DNA of 64,000 nucleotides, from contig CM082597.2 in assembly GCA_040954595.2 (NCBI GenBank), forward strand, positions 2,356,001-2,420,000, in the 5' to 3' direction. The notes beneath the pieces were generated by a model, which was not told the DNA's origin, ran no database searches, and saw nothing but the letters and a program-made list of their open reading frames with translations. Shown here one piece after another: positions 46,529 to 61,334 of this stretch (its first letter is position 1; each line of letters opens with the position of its first letter). The DNA comes from Balanoglossus misakiensis. Lineage: Eukaryota > Hemichordata. The translations under genes were made by a program, and so were the position numbers.

Positions 46529-47658
46529 TTTGTATTTAAGACTTTTGTCCGATGTGATGTGCAGACGACATTCCTTTTATAACCAAGAATGATCAATTTA
46601 CATGACGTTTTACAGAAGCAAATTGTTATCGATTTAAAATATATATATTCCAAGGCTACAGTTTAAGCATAATCGTAATCATATTAAGCAAAAGGCGGGC
46701 AATAGAAATTGTAATTTTCTATTTTTAACAGACATTGGCTAATAGTTTTGACTTTTAAGAATGCAGGTAGCAATTTGAAATAAAAAAAAAACGTTTAGGC
46801 CTACATGTACATGTCTGAATAATGCTAAAAATATGCTTTCTTGCGATATTATACCCAAGATTTAAGGTTTCATACCCCGTGTTCCAGGGTTTATGGTTTT
46901 TCATGTCTAAGAAAATATTGGACTGGTTCGTCTACTTTACGAATTCGCGGGTACTTATAAAACAAGTTATATTAAGTATTCCACTGGTATGTTGTCGATA
47001 TTTACAGCATCGTACACTTAATTAAGTTTGGATTTGTCAGGGTTGTTTATTAATCATTTTGCAAGGCCTTCTCAGAATCGGTTATATAATACAACTAATT
47101 TATGCGAGAATTGTTCATATTATGGTAATTTGGGCGCTGGAACCCTCTCAAGTTTGGATATTTCATGATATAAATATTATAATATATAAATATCGACAAC
47201 ATACCAGTAGAATACTTAATATAACTTGTATATTATACATTTTCTACATTCGGCCATGTCAGCTTTTATTCCCAACTAACTAACCCAAGTTCTCATGGGC
47301 GTCTAAAATCGAATTACATTTATAGGATATATGGTGTGGTTATTAATACTTGTAATAATCGTTCAATACAAACTATGTTGTTGATGATCACGCATACAAG
47401 ACTATAACATGCATATGCCTTAGATCTGCCCACTCACCCAATGAGGGCGTATTCTATACACCATATAGTTTTTTATTACACAAAATATAGCCAAAGATAA
47501 GACATACATGCAGAAGGTAATTTTTTTCTGCATTAGGAAATCGACTTGGTACTAACTTAAAATGGGCAACATACATACAAACGAGAAACCCAAAATCCAG
47601 AATTAAAAGAAATGACAATACTTTCAATTTTACTGATCGTACATCCTTAAATCTAATA
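46529..47658. other. Interval between the ADAMTS and sulfotransferase genes
   Basis: Includes the ADAMTS promoter region and the sulfotransferase 3' UTR (minus-strand AATAAA at 47472-47477). It contains a 44-bp inverted repeat pair listed separately. No coding exon recognised. Confidence 0.6.
46961..47230. repeat. Foldback element: 44-bp inverted repeats about 180 bp apart
   Basis: 46961-47004 (AACAAGTTATATTAAGTATT...) is the near-exact reverse complement of 47187-47230 (...AATACTTAATATAACTTGTA), with about two mismatches. The flanks and centre do not pair. Could be a MITE remnant or a hairpin RNA source. Confidence 0.8.
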
Positions 47659-50683
<3,025 letters not shown>

Positions 50684-51556
50684 GTCTTTCGGTTTTGAGG
50701 ACTCAGAAAAGTTCGATTAGGCGAGTTAGTAGTCGACTATACTGATAGCCTCCAAGTTAGCTGACACCTCGGACGAGTGAATGCCACAGTGAATAATACA
50801 AGGACTAAATCACATGTACACAAAGGCACCCAAAATGAGGCGGTGGATAGGTCACTGTCCGGTTGTGATAATGTGATCGTGGACATTAGATCTTCCACGT
50901 CACGTAGTTAGTCCACCGGATTAAATCTTATCTGTCCCTATAGGCCCTATGTTTATGTGACACCACAGTGATGGAGGGAGTTATTATTATTATTATAAAC
51001 TTTATTTCGGACTCATGGTCCATATTACAGTAGGATTAGTTGAAAGGGGAAAAAATAGATTACATTCGTTTAACTTCGTTTGGGATTGGGAAGGTGTTTC
51101 GCGTCACTTTTTATATTAAAAAGGGCAAGGCACGATTGCAGATTGTGATCTAGGCAGTGAGGCCAGACGCTGGGTATGTCTTATGTTCAAATGAGTAACA
51201 ATAATCACAAAAGCCCAAGGCCAATCTTTCAGTGTAATACATTGGAGACAACCTGAACTGATTCAGTCCTGTGCGGGCGCTCCGGCTCACTGAACTACCA
51301 CTGATTTATTAACTCGCCCGCTAGGTGGCGTGCTTCAAGCTTGACATTTTCCTGTACTGGTGTGGTGCATGGAAGACTGATTTCACGTGAAACGCGGGTA
51401 AACGCTTTATTTCCAATTGCATTTCAGACTGTTTATGTTACGCTTGTGGTCGACATGCAGCTGAGTAGGATTTTTGTGGAGTTGCTGGATTGGTTTCACG
51501 TTTTCAAGTGGTGTTTCGTCCGCCGAGATGTCAGCTAGATGATTCGGAAAAACAAG
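50684..51556. other. Interval between the sulfotransferase and the small plus-strand gene
   Basis: Head-to-head promoter interval for the sulfotransferase (-) and the candidate small gene (+). It holds a probable retroposon tail at about 50980-51060 and no recognised coding exon. Confidence 0.5.
50980..51060 (-). mobile_element. Possible 3' tail of a non-LTR retroposon or SINE
   Basis: Read on the minus strand, the segment ends AATAAAGTTTATAATAATAA, a poly(A)-like signal followed by a short ATA/TAA microsatellite. That is the usual 3' end of CR1/L2-like or SINE retroposons. No reverse-transcriptase coding sequence is present, so at best it is a short fragment. Confidence 0.3.
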
Positions 51557-52369
51557 ATGGCGGCGCCCACAAGCATTACAACAACACGTGCATATTTCCA
51601 TAAGGTAGGCTATAGTACTTCTTCACTATGTGCTTTCATGATTTTGGCATTTTCATGTCATATGCATGGGTTATAGCTCATACACGCTCAAAACATGTCA
51701 AATCCATGACTTCCGGAATTTTCATGATTTTGACATTTTCATATCATATGCATGGGTTATAGCTCATACATGCTCAAAAAATGTCAAATCCATGACTTGC
51801 TGAATTTTCATGATTTTGACTTTTTCATGTCATATGCATGGGTTATAGCTCATACATGCTCAAAAAATGTCAAATCCATGACTTGCTGAATTTTCATGAT
51901 TTATGTTAATGTACATGTGTATATGTAGTGAATGAACATTCAACCACACACATCGTCAATCCCGCTTGTATTACATGAGAGTAAACATTCGCCCAAAATG
52001 AATAAATGGTAAAGACTGATTATTCAATATAGCAAGTTTTTTCACTCTCATGTCTACAAGCAGGATGGAAGGTGTGTGTGGTCGAATGTAGATTCACTAT
52101 ACATCCACATGTACATTAACATAAACGTTGTCTTGTATCAAACATAATTACTTGTAATGGAAAAGGCTACGAGAGATTAAAATCATACTTTGTTTTGTTT
52201 TGTTTTGTTTAGGAATTGCTGTTGTTTTATTCTTTATTGTTTTGTAATATATATACTAATGGAAAATTGTATCTTTCAGATTCCACATTTTGAATGGAAA
52301 TCTATGACCCTATCATCGAAAGAAGACCGTGAACATTATCTTTTCAAGAAGATATTCAACCAGGAATAA
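51557..52369 (+). CDS. Candidate 45-residue protein, two exons
   Basis: Exon 1 (51557-51604) starts in the context AACAAGATGGCGGCG, typical of animal housekeeping genes, and ends AAG|GTAGGC. Exon 2 (52280-52369) follows a pyrimidine-rich acceptor (TCTTTCAG) and ends GAATAA. The frame is kept. AATAAA at 52542-52547 could be the poly(A) signal. The peptide begins MAAPTSITTTRAYFHK and ends LFKKIFNQE. It is basic, with a Thr/Arg-rich start that could be a mitochondrial presequence, but I do not recognise the family. The intron carries three type-A satellite units and a foldback element. It may instead be one end of a longer or non-coding transcript. Confidence 0.45.
51635..51900. repeat. Type-A satellite, left flank, about three 86-bp units
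   Basis: Units carry CATATGCATGGGTTATAGCT and CAAATCCATGACTT. The marker CATATGC recurs at 51658, 51745 and 51831, giving a period of 86-87 bp. The same family forms the right flank of the core array. Confidence 0.92.
51901..52126. repeat. Foldback element with about 85-bp inverted arms
   Basis: The left arm (51901-51985, beginning TTATGTTAATGTACATGTG) pairs imperfectly with the right arm (about 52043-52126, ending CACATGTACATTAACATAA). Shared inner blocks include CACACACA and ACATGAGAGT/ACTCTCATGT. A short unpaired centre of about 55 bp remains. No coding capacity; MITE-like. Confidence 0.75.
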
Positions 52370-52541
52370 TTTTACAACCTAAAATGCCATTTTCTTCGAC
52401 ATTGATAGACCATTGATAGGGGTTCAGAGTGCCCTGTTTTAATAGTCCATTGTAACAGAACTATTATCAGTATTACATAAAGAAATTGGAGCAATATTTT
52501 AGTCACTTCAATCTTCATGAATGTCACTTGCAGTAAAAAGA

Positions 52542-52547
52542 AATAAA
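52542..52547 (+). other. Possible poly(A) signal of the small plus-strand gene
   Basis: AATAAA about 170 nt after the predicted stop at 52369. Confidence 0.4.
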
Positions 52548-52617
52548 ACATTGCTATATTGCAATTTCAACTGTAAAGTTTTGTTGACTGTTTTATGCAA
52601 ATCAGAAACAAAAAAGG

Positions 52618-52680
52618 CGTGTATGTATGTATGTATGTATCTGTACATGTCTGTCTGTCTATGTATGTATGTACATGTAT
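52618..52680. repeat. (GTAT)n/(GTCT)n microsatellite at the left edge of the core satellite
   Basis: TGTATGTATGTATGTATG-type repeats run directly into the first 88-bp unit at 52681. Confidence 0.9.
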
Positions 52681-55600
52681 ACATCATGATTTTTTTCAAA
52701 AAAAGACAAATTTTCGACGTGCCGAATATTGATTTTTTGGGCATTTTTGAACGTTTTTCATGGGTTATACATCATGATTTTTTTCAAAAAATGACAAATT
52801 TTCGACGTGCCGAATATTGATTTTTTGGGCATTTTTGAACGTTTTTCATGGGTTATACATCATGATTTTTTTCAAAAAAACACGAATTTTCGACTCGCCG
52901 AATTTCGAGATTTTCGGCCTTTCTGAACATTTTTCATGGGTTAACCATCATGGTTTTTGTCGAAAAACCACGAATTTTCGAGTTGCCGAATTTCGAGATT
53001 TTCGGCCTTTCTGAACATTTTTCATGGGTTAACCATCATGGTTTTTGTCGAAAAACCACGAATTTTCGAGTTGCCGAATTTCGAGATTTTCGGCCTTTCT
53101 GAACATTTTTCATGGGTTAACCATCATGGTTTTTGTCGAAAAACCGCGAATTTTCGAGTTGCCGAATTTCCAGATTTTCGACCTTTCTGAACATTTTTCA
53201 TGGGTTAACCATCATGGTTTTTGTCGAAAAACCGCGAATTTTCGAGTTGCCGAATTTCGAGATTTTCGGCCTTTCTGAACATTTTTCATGGGTTAACCAT
53301 CATGGTTTTTGTCGAAAAACCGCGAATTTTCGAGTTGCCGAATTTCGAGATTTTCGGCCTTTCTGAACATTTTTCATGGGTTAACCATCATGGTTTTTGT
53401 CGAAAAACCGCGAATTTTCGAGTTGCCGAATTTCGAGATTTTCGGCCTTTCTGAACATTTTTCATGGGTTAACCATCATGGTTTTTGTCGAAAAACCGCG
53501 AATTTTCGAGTTGCCGAATTTCGAGATTTTCGGCCTTTCTGAACATTTTTCATGGGTTAACCATCATGGTTTTTGTCGAAAAACCGCGAATTTTCGAGTT
53601 GCCGAATTTCGAGATTTTCGGCCTTTCTGAACATTTTTCATGGGTTAACCATCATGGTTTTTGTCGAAAAACCGCGAATTTTCGAGTTGCCGAATTTCGA
53701 GATTTTCGGCCTTTCTGAACATTTTTCATGGGTTAACCATCATGGTTTTTGTCGAAAAACCGCGAATTTTCGAGTTGCCGAATTTCGAGATTTTCGGCCT
53801 TTCTGAACATTTTTCATGGGTTAACCATCATGGTTTTTGTCGAAAAACCACGAATTTTCGAGTTGCCGAATTTCGAGATTTTCGGCCTTTCTGAACATTT
53901 TTCATGGGTTAACCATCATGGTTTTTGTCGAAAAACCACGAATTTTCGAGTTGCCGAATTTCGAGATTTTCGGCCTTTCTGAACATTTTTCATGGGTTAA
54001 CCATCATGGTTTTTGTCGAAAAACCACGAATTTTCGAGTTGCCGAATTTCGAGATTTTTGGCCTTTCTGAACATTTTTCATGGGTTAACCATCATGGTTT
54101 TTGTCGAAAAACCACGAATTTTCGAGTTGCCGAATTTCGAGATTTTCGGCCTTTCTGAACATTTTTCATGGGTTAACCATCATGGTTTTTGTCGAAAAAC
54201 CGCGAATTTTCGAGTTGCCGAATTTCGAGATTTTCGGCCTTTCTGTACATTTTTCATGGGTTAACCATCATGGTTTTTGTCGAAAAACCGCGAATTTTCG
54301 AGTTGCCGAATTTCGAGATTTTCGGCCTTTCTGAATATTTTTCATGGGTTAACCATCATGGTTTTTGTCGAAAAACCGCGAATTTTCGAGTTGCCGAATT
54401 TCGAGATTTTCGGCCTTTCTGAACATTTTTCATGGGTTAACCATCATGGTTTTTGTCGAAAAACCACGAATTTTCGAGTTGCCGAATTTCGAGATTTTCG
54501 GCCTTTCTGAACATTTTTCATGGGTTAACCATCATGGTTTTTGTCGAAAAACCACGAATTTTCGAGTTGCCGAATTTCGAGATTTTCGGCCTTTCTGAAC
54601 ATTTTTCATGGGTTAACCATCATGGTTTTTGTCGAAAAACCACGAATTTTCGAGTTGCCGAATTTCGAGATTTTCGGCCTTTCTGAACATTTTTCATGGG
54701 TTAACCATCATGGTTTTTGTCGAAAAACCACGAATTTTCGAGTTGCCGAATTTCGAGATTTTCGGCCTTTCTGAACATTTTTCATGGGTTAACCATCATG
54801 GTTTTTGTCGAAAAACCACGAATTTTCGAGTTGCCGAATTTCGAGATTTTCGGCCTTTCTGAACATTTTTCATGGGTTAACCATCATGGTTTTTGTCGAA
54901 AAACCACGAATTTTCGAGTTGCCGAATTTCGAGATTTTCGGCCTTTCTGAACATTTTTCATGGGTTAACCATCATGGTTTTTGTCGAAAAACCACGAATT
55001 TTCGAGTTGCCGAATTTCGAGATTTTCGGCCTTTCTGAACATTTTTCATGGGTTAACCATCATGGTTTTTGTCGAAAAACCACGAATTTTCGAGTTGCCG
55101 AATTTCGAGATTTTCGGCCTTTCTGAACATTTTTCATGGGTTAACCATCATGGTTTTTGTCGAAAAACCACGAATTTTCGAGTTGCCGAATTTCGAGATT
55201 TTCGGCCTTTCTGAACATTTTTCATGGGTTAACCATCATGGTTTTTGTCGAAAAACCACGAATTTTCGAGTTGCCGAATTTCGAGATTTTCGGCCTTTCT
55301 GAACATTTTTCATGGGTTAACCATCATGGTTTTTGTCGAAAAACCACGACTTTTCGAGTTGCCGAATTTCGAGATTTTCGGCCTTTCTGAACATTTTTCA
55401 TGGGTTAACCATCATGGTTTTTGTCGAAAAACCACGACTTTTCGAGTTGCCGAATTTCGAGATTTTCGGCCTTTCTGAACATTTTTCATGGGTTAACCAT
55501 CATGGTTTTTGTCGAAAAACCACGAATTTTCGAGTTGCCGAATTTCGAGATTTTCGGCCTTTCTGAACATTTTTCATGGGTTAACCATCATGGTTTTTGT

Positions 55601-58600
55601 CGAAAAACCGCGAATTTTCGAGTTGCCGAATTTCGAGATTTTCGGCCTTTCTGAACATTTTTCATGGGTTAACCATCATGGTTTTTGTCGAAAAACCGCG
55701 AATTTTCGAGTTGCCGAATTTCGAGATTTTCGGCCTTTCTGAACATTTTTCATGGGTTAACCATCATGGTTTTTGTCGAAAAACCGCGAATTTTCGAGTT
55801 GCCGAATTTCGAGATTTTCGGCCTTTCTGAACATTTTTCATGGGTTAACCATCATGGTTTTTGTCGAAAAACCGCGAATTTTCGAGTTGCCGAATTTCGA
55901 GATTTTCGGCCTTTCTGAACATTTTTCATGGGTTAACCATCATGGTTTTTGTCGAAAAACCACGAATTTTCGAGTTGCCGAATTTCGAGATTTTCGGCCT
56001 TTCTGAACATTTTTCATGGGTTAACCATCATGGTTTTTGTCGAAAAACCGCGAATTTTCGAGTTGCCGAATTTCGAGATTTTCGGCCTTTCTGAACATTT
56101 TTCATGAGTTAACCATCATGGTTTTTGTCGAAAAACCACGAATTTTCGAGTTGCCGAATTTCGAGATTTTCGGCCTTTCTGAACATTTTTCATGGGTTAA
56201 CCATCATGGTTTTTGTCGAAAAACCACGAATTTTCGAGTTGCCGAATTTCGAGATTTTCGGCCTTTCTGAACATTTTTCATGGGTTAACCATCATGGTTT
56301 TGTCGAAAAACCACGAATTTTCGAGTTGCCGAATTTCGAGATTTTCGGCCTTTCTGAACATTTTTCATGGGTTAACCATCATGGTTTTTGTCGAAAAACC
56401 ACGAATTTTCGAGTTGCCGAATTTCGAGATTTTCGGCCTTTCTGAACATTTTTCATGGGTTAACCATCATGGTTTTTGTCGAAAAACCACGAATTTTCGA
56501 GTTGCCGAATTTCGAGATTTTCGGCCTTTCTGAACATTTTTCATGGGTTAACCATCATGGTTTTTGTCGAAAAACCACGAATTTTCGAGTTGCCGAATTT
56601 CGAGATTTTCGGCCTTTCTGAACATTTTTCATGGGTTAACCATCATGGTTTTTGTCGAAAAACCACGACTTTTCGAGTTGCCGAATTTCGAGATTTTCGG
56701 CCTTTCTGAACATTTTTCATGGGTTAACCATCATGGTTTTTGTCGAAAAACCACGAATTTTCGAGTTGCCGAATTTCGAGATTTTCGGCCTTTCTGAACA
56801 TTTTTCATGGGTTAACCATCATGGTTTTTGTCGAAAAACCGCGAATTTTTCGAGTTGCCGAATTTCGAGATTTTCGGCCTTTCTGAACATTTTTCATGGG
56901 TTAACCGTCATGGTTTTTGTCGAAAAACCGCGAATTTTCGAGTTGCCGAATTTCGAGATTTTCGGCCTTTCTGAACATTTTTCATGGGTTAACCATCATG
57001 GTTTTGTCGAAAAACCGCGAATTTTCGAGTTGCCGAATTTCGAGATTTTCGGCCTTTCTGAACATTTTTCATGGGTTAACCATCATGGTTTTTGTCGAAA
57101 AACCGCGAATTTCGAGTTGCCGAATTTCGAGATTTTCGGCCTTTCTGAACATTTTTCATGGGTTAACCATCATGGTTTTTGTCGAAAAACCACGAATTTT
57201 CGAGTTGCCGAATTTCGAGATTTTCGGCCTTTCTGAACATTTTTCATGGGTTAACCATCATGGTTTTTGTCGAAAAACCGCGAATTTTCGAGTTGCCGAA
57301 TTTCGAGATTTTCGGCCTTTCTGAACATTTTTCATGGGTTAACCATCATGGTTTTTGTCGAAAAACCACGAATTTTCGAGTTGCCGAATTTCGAGATTTT
57401 CGGCCTTTCTGAACATTTTTCATGGGTTAACCATCATGGTTTTTGTCGAAAAACCACGAATTTTCGAGTTGCCGAATTTCGAGATTTTCGGCCTTTCTGA
57501 ACATTTTTCATGGGTTAACCATCATGGTTTTTGTCGAAAAACCGCGAATTTTCGAGTTGCCGAATTTCGAGATTTTCGGCCTTTCTGAACATTTTTCATG
57601 GGTTAACCATCATGGTTTTTGTCGAAAAACCGCGAATTTTCGAGTTGCCGAATTTCGAGATTTTCGGCCTTTCTGAACATTTTTCATGGGTTAACCATCA
57701 TGGTTTTTGTCGAAAAACCACGAATTTTCGAGTTGCCGAATTCGAGATTTTCGGCCTTTCTGAACATTTTCATCATGGTTTTTGTCAAAAAACCGCGAAT
57801 TTTCGAGTTGCCGAATTTCGAGATTTTCGGCCTTTCTGAACATTTTTCATGGGTTAACCATCATGGTTTTTGTCGAAAAACCGCGAATTTTCGAGTTGCC
57901 GAATTTCGAGATTTTCGGCCTTTCTGAACATTTTTCATGGGTTAACCATCATGGTGTTTGTCGAAAAACCACGAATTTTCGAGTTGCCGAATTTCGAGAT
58001 TTTCGGCCTTTCTGAACATTTTTCATGGGTTAACCATCATGGTTTTTGTCGAAAAACCGCGAATTTTCGAGTTGCCGAATTTCGAGATTTTCGGCCTTTC
58101 TGAACATTTTTCATGGGTTAACCATCATGGTTTTTGTCGAAAAACCGCGAATTTTCGAGTTGCCGAATTTCGAGATTTTCGGCCTTTCTGAACATTTTTC
58201 ATGGGTTAACCATCATGGTTTTTGTCGAAAAACCGCGAATTTTCGAGTTGCCGAATTTCGAGATTTTCGGCCTTTCTGAACATTTTTCATGGGTTAACCA
58301 TCATGGTTTTTGTCGAAAAACCGCGAATTTTCGAGTTGCCGAATTTCGAGATTTTCGGCCTTTCTGCACATTTTTCATGGGTTAACCATCATGGTTTTTG
58401 TCGAAAAACCACGAATTTTCGAGTTGCCGAATTTCGAGATTTTCGGCCTTTCTGAACATTTTTCATGGGTTAACCATCATGGTTTTTGTCGAAAAACCAC
58501 GAATTTTCGAGTTGCCGAATTTCGAGATTTTCGGCCTTTCTGAACATTTTTCATGGGTTAACCATCATGGTTTTTGTCGAAAAACCACGAATTTTCGAGT

Positions 58601-61334
58601 TGCCGAATTTCGAGATTTTCGGCCTTTCTGAACATTTTTCATGGGTTAACCATCATGGTTTTTGTCGAAAAACCACGAATTTTCGAGTTGCCGAATTTCG
58701 ACATTTTCGGCCTTTCTGAACATTTTTCATGGGTTAACCATCATGGTTTTTGTCGAAAAACCGCGAATTTTCGAGTTGCCGAATTTCGAGATTTTCGGCC
58801 TTTCTGAACATTTTTCATGGGTTAACCATCATGGTTTTTGTCGAAAAACCGCGAATTTTCGAGTTGCCGAATTTCGAGATTTTCGGCCTTTCTGAACATT
58901 TTCATGGGTTAACCATCATGGTTTTTGTCGAAAAACCGCGAATTTTCGAGTTGCCGAATTTCGAGATTTTCGGCCTTTCTGAACATTTTTCATGGGTTAA
59001 CCATCATGGTTTTTGTCGAAAAACCGCGAATTTTCGAGTTGCCGAATTTCGAGATTTTCGGCCTTTCTGAACATTTTTCATGGGTTAACCATCATGGTTT
59101 TTGTCGAAAAACCGCGAATTTTCGAGTTGCCGAATTTCGAGATTTTCGGCCTTTCTGAACATTTTTCATGGGTTAACCATCATGGTTTTTGTCGAAAAAC
59201 CACGAATTTTCGAGTTGCCGAATTTCGAGATTTTCGGCCTTTCTGAACATTTTTCATGGGTTAACCATCATGGTTTTTGTCGAAAAAACCGCGAATTTTC
59301 GAGTTGCCGAATTTCGAGATTTTCGGCCTTTCTGAACATTTTTCATGGGTTAACCATCATGGTTTTTGTCGAAAAACCGCGAATTTTCGAGTTGCCGAAT
59401 TTCGAGATTTTCGGCCTTTCTGAACATTTTTCATGGGTTAACCATCATGGTTTTTGTCGAAAAACCACGAATTTTCGAGTTGCCGAATTTCGAGATTTTC
59501 GGCCTTTCTGAACATTTTTCATGGGTTAACCATCATGGTTTTTGTCGAAAAACCACGAATTTTCGAGTTGCCGAATTTCGAGATTTTCGGCCTTTCTGAA
59601 CATTTTTCATGGGTTAACCATCATGGTTTTTGTCGAAAAACCGCGAATTTTCGAGTTGCCGAATTTCGAGATTTTCGGCCTTTCTGAACATTTTTCATGG
59701 GTTAACCATCATGGTTTTTGTCGAAAAACCGCGAATTTTCGAGTTGCCGAATTTCGAGATTTTCGGCCTTTCTGAACATTTTTCATGTGTTAACCATCAT
59801 GGTTTTTGTCGAAAAACCACGAATTTTCGAGTTGCCGAATTTCGAGATTTTCGGCCTTTCTGAACATTTTTCATGGGTTAACCATCATGATTTTTGTCGA
59901 AAAACCGCGAATTTTCGAGTTGCCGAATTTCGAGATTTTCGGCCTTTCTGAACATTTTTCATGGGTTAACCATCATGGTTTTTGTCGAAAAACCGCGAAT
60001 TTTCGAGTTGCCGAATTTCGAGATTTTCGGCCTTTCTGAACATTTTTCATGGGTTAACCATCATGGTTTTTGTCGAAAAACCGCGAATTTTCGAGTTGCC
60101 GAATTTCGAGATTTTCGGCCTTTCTGAACATTTTTCATGGGTTAACCATCATGGTTTTTGTCGAAAAACCGCGAATTTTCGAGTTGCCGAATTTCGAGAT
60201 TTTCGGCCTTTCTGAACATTTTTCATGGGTTAACCATCATGGTTTTTGTCGAAAAACCGCGAATTTTCGAGTTGCCGAATTTCGAGATTTTCGGCCTTTC
60301 TGAACATTTTTCATGGGTTAACCATCATGGTTTTTGTCGAAAAACCGCNNNNNNNNNNNNNNNNNNNNNNNNNNNNNNNNNNNNNNNNNNNNNNNNNNNN
60401 NNNNNNNNNNNNNNNNNNNNNNNNNNNNNNNNNNNNNNNNNNNNNNNNATTTTTCATGGGTTAACCATCATGGTTTTTGTCGAAAAACCGCGAATTTTCG
60501 AGTTGCCGAATTTCGATATTTTCGGCCTTTCTGAACATTTTTCATGGGTTAACCATCATGGTTTTTGTCGAAAAACCGCGAATTTTCGAGTTGCCGAATT
60601 TCGAGATTTTCGGCCTTTCTGAACATTTTTCATGGGTTAACCATCATGGTTTTTGTCGAAAAACCGCGAATTTTCGAGTTGCCGAATTTCGAGATTTTCG
60701 GCCTTTCTGAACATTTTTCATGGGTTAACCATCATGGTTTTTGTCGAAAAACCGCGAATTTTCGAGTTGCCGAATTTCGAGATTTTCGGCCTTTCTGAAC
60801 ATTTTTCATGGGTTAACCATCATGGTTTTTGTCGAAAAACCACGAATGTTCGAGTTGCCGAATTTCGAGATTTTCGGCCTTTCTGAACATTTTTCATGGG
60901 TTAACCATCATGGTTTTTGTCGAAAAACCGCGAATTTTCGAGTTGCCGAATTTCGAGATTTTCGGCCTTTCTGAACATTTTTCATGGGTTAACCGTCATG
61001 GTTTTTGTCGAAAAACCGCGAATTTTCGAGTTGCCGAATTTCGAGATTTTCGGCCTTTCTGAACATTTTTCATGGGTTAACCATCATGGTTTTTGTCGAA
61101 AAACCGCGAATTTTCGAGTTGCCGAATTTCGAGATTTTCGGCCTTTTTGAACATTTTTCATGGGTTAACCATTATGATTTTTGCTAAAAATGACAAATTT
61201 TCGATTTGCCGAATTTTCGTATTTTGGGCATTTTTGAACATTTTTCATGGGTTAACCATCATGATTTTTTGCAAAAAATGACAAATTTTCGATTTGCCGA
61301 ATTTTCATATTTTGGGCATTTTTGAACATTTTTC
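52681..61334. repeat. Type-B 88-bp satellite array, roughly 97 units
   Basis: Head-to-tail 88-bp units contain GAATTTTCGAGTTGCCGAAT, TTTCATGGGTTAACCATCAT and GGTTTTTGTCGAAAAACC. The first three and last two units are diverged (for example CGACGTGCCGAATATTG on the left; GATTTGCCGAATTTTCATAT on the right), while the interior is almost identical. Single-base indel units occur, for example near 56300, 57000, 57740, 58900 and 59287. Since 88 is not a multiple of three and the unit has stops, the many overlapping 77-codon frames are not genes. An N gap interrupts it. Confidence 0.98.
60349..60448. other. Assembly gap (100 Ns) inside the satellite
   Basis: Exactly 100 Ns, a usual placeholder for a gap of unknown size. 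The true satellite may be much longer. Confidence 0.99.

Noticed and set aside
52957-61281. Dozens of overlapping 77-codon open frames in the 88-bp array
   Set aside because: The unit is 88 bp, so the frame shifts every unit and a stop always recurs. The identical peptides are a by-product of the repeat.
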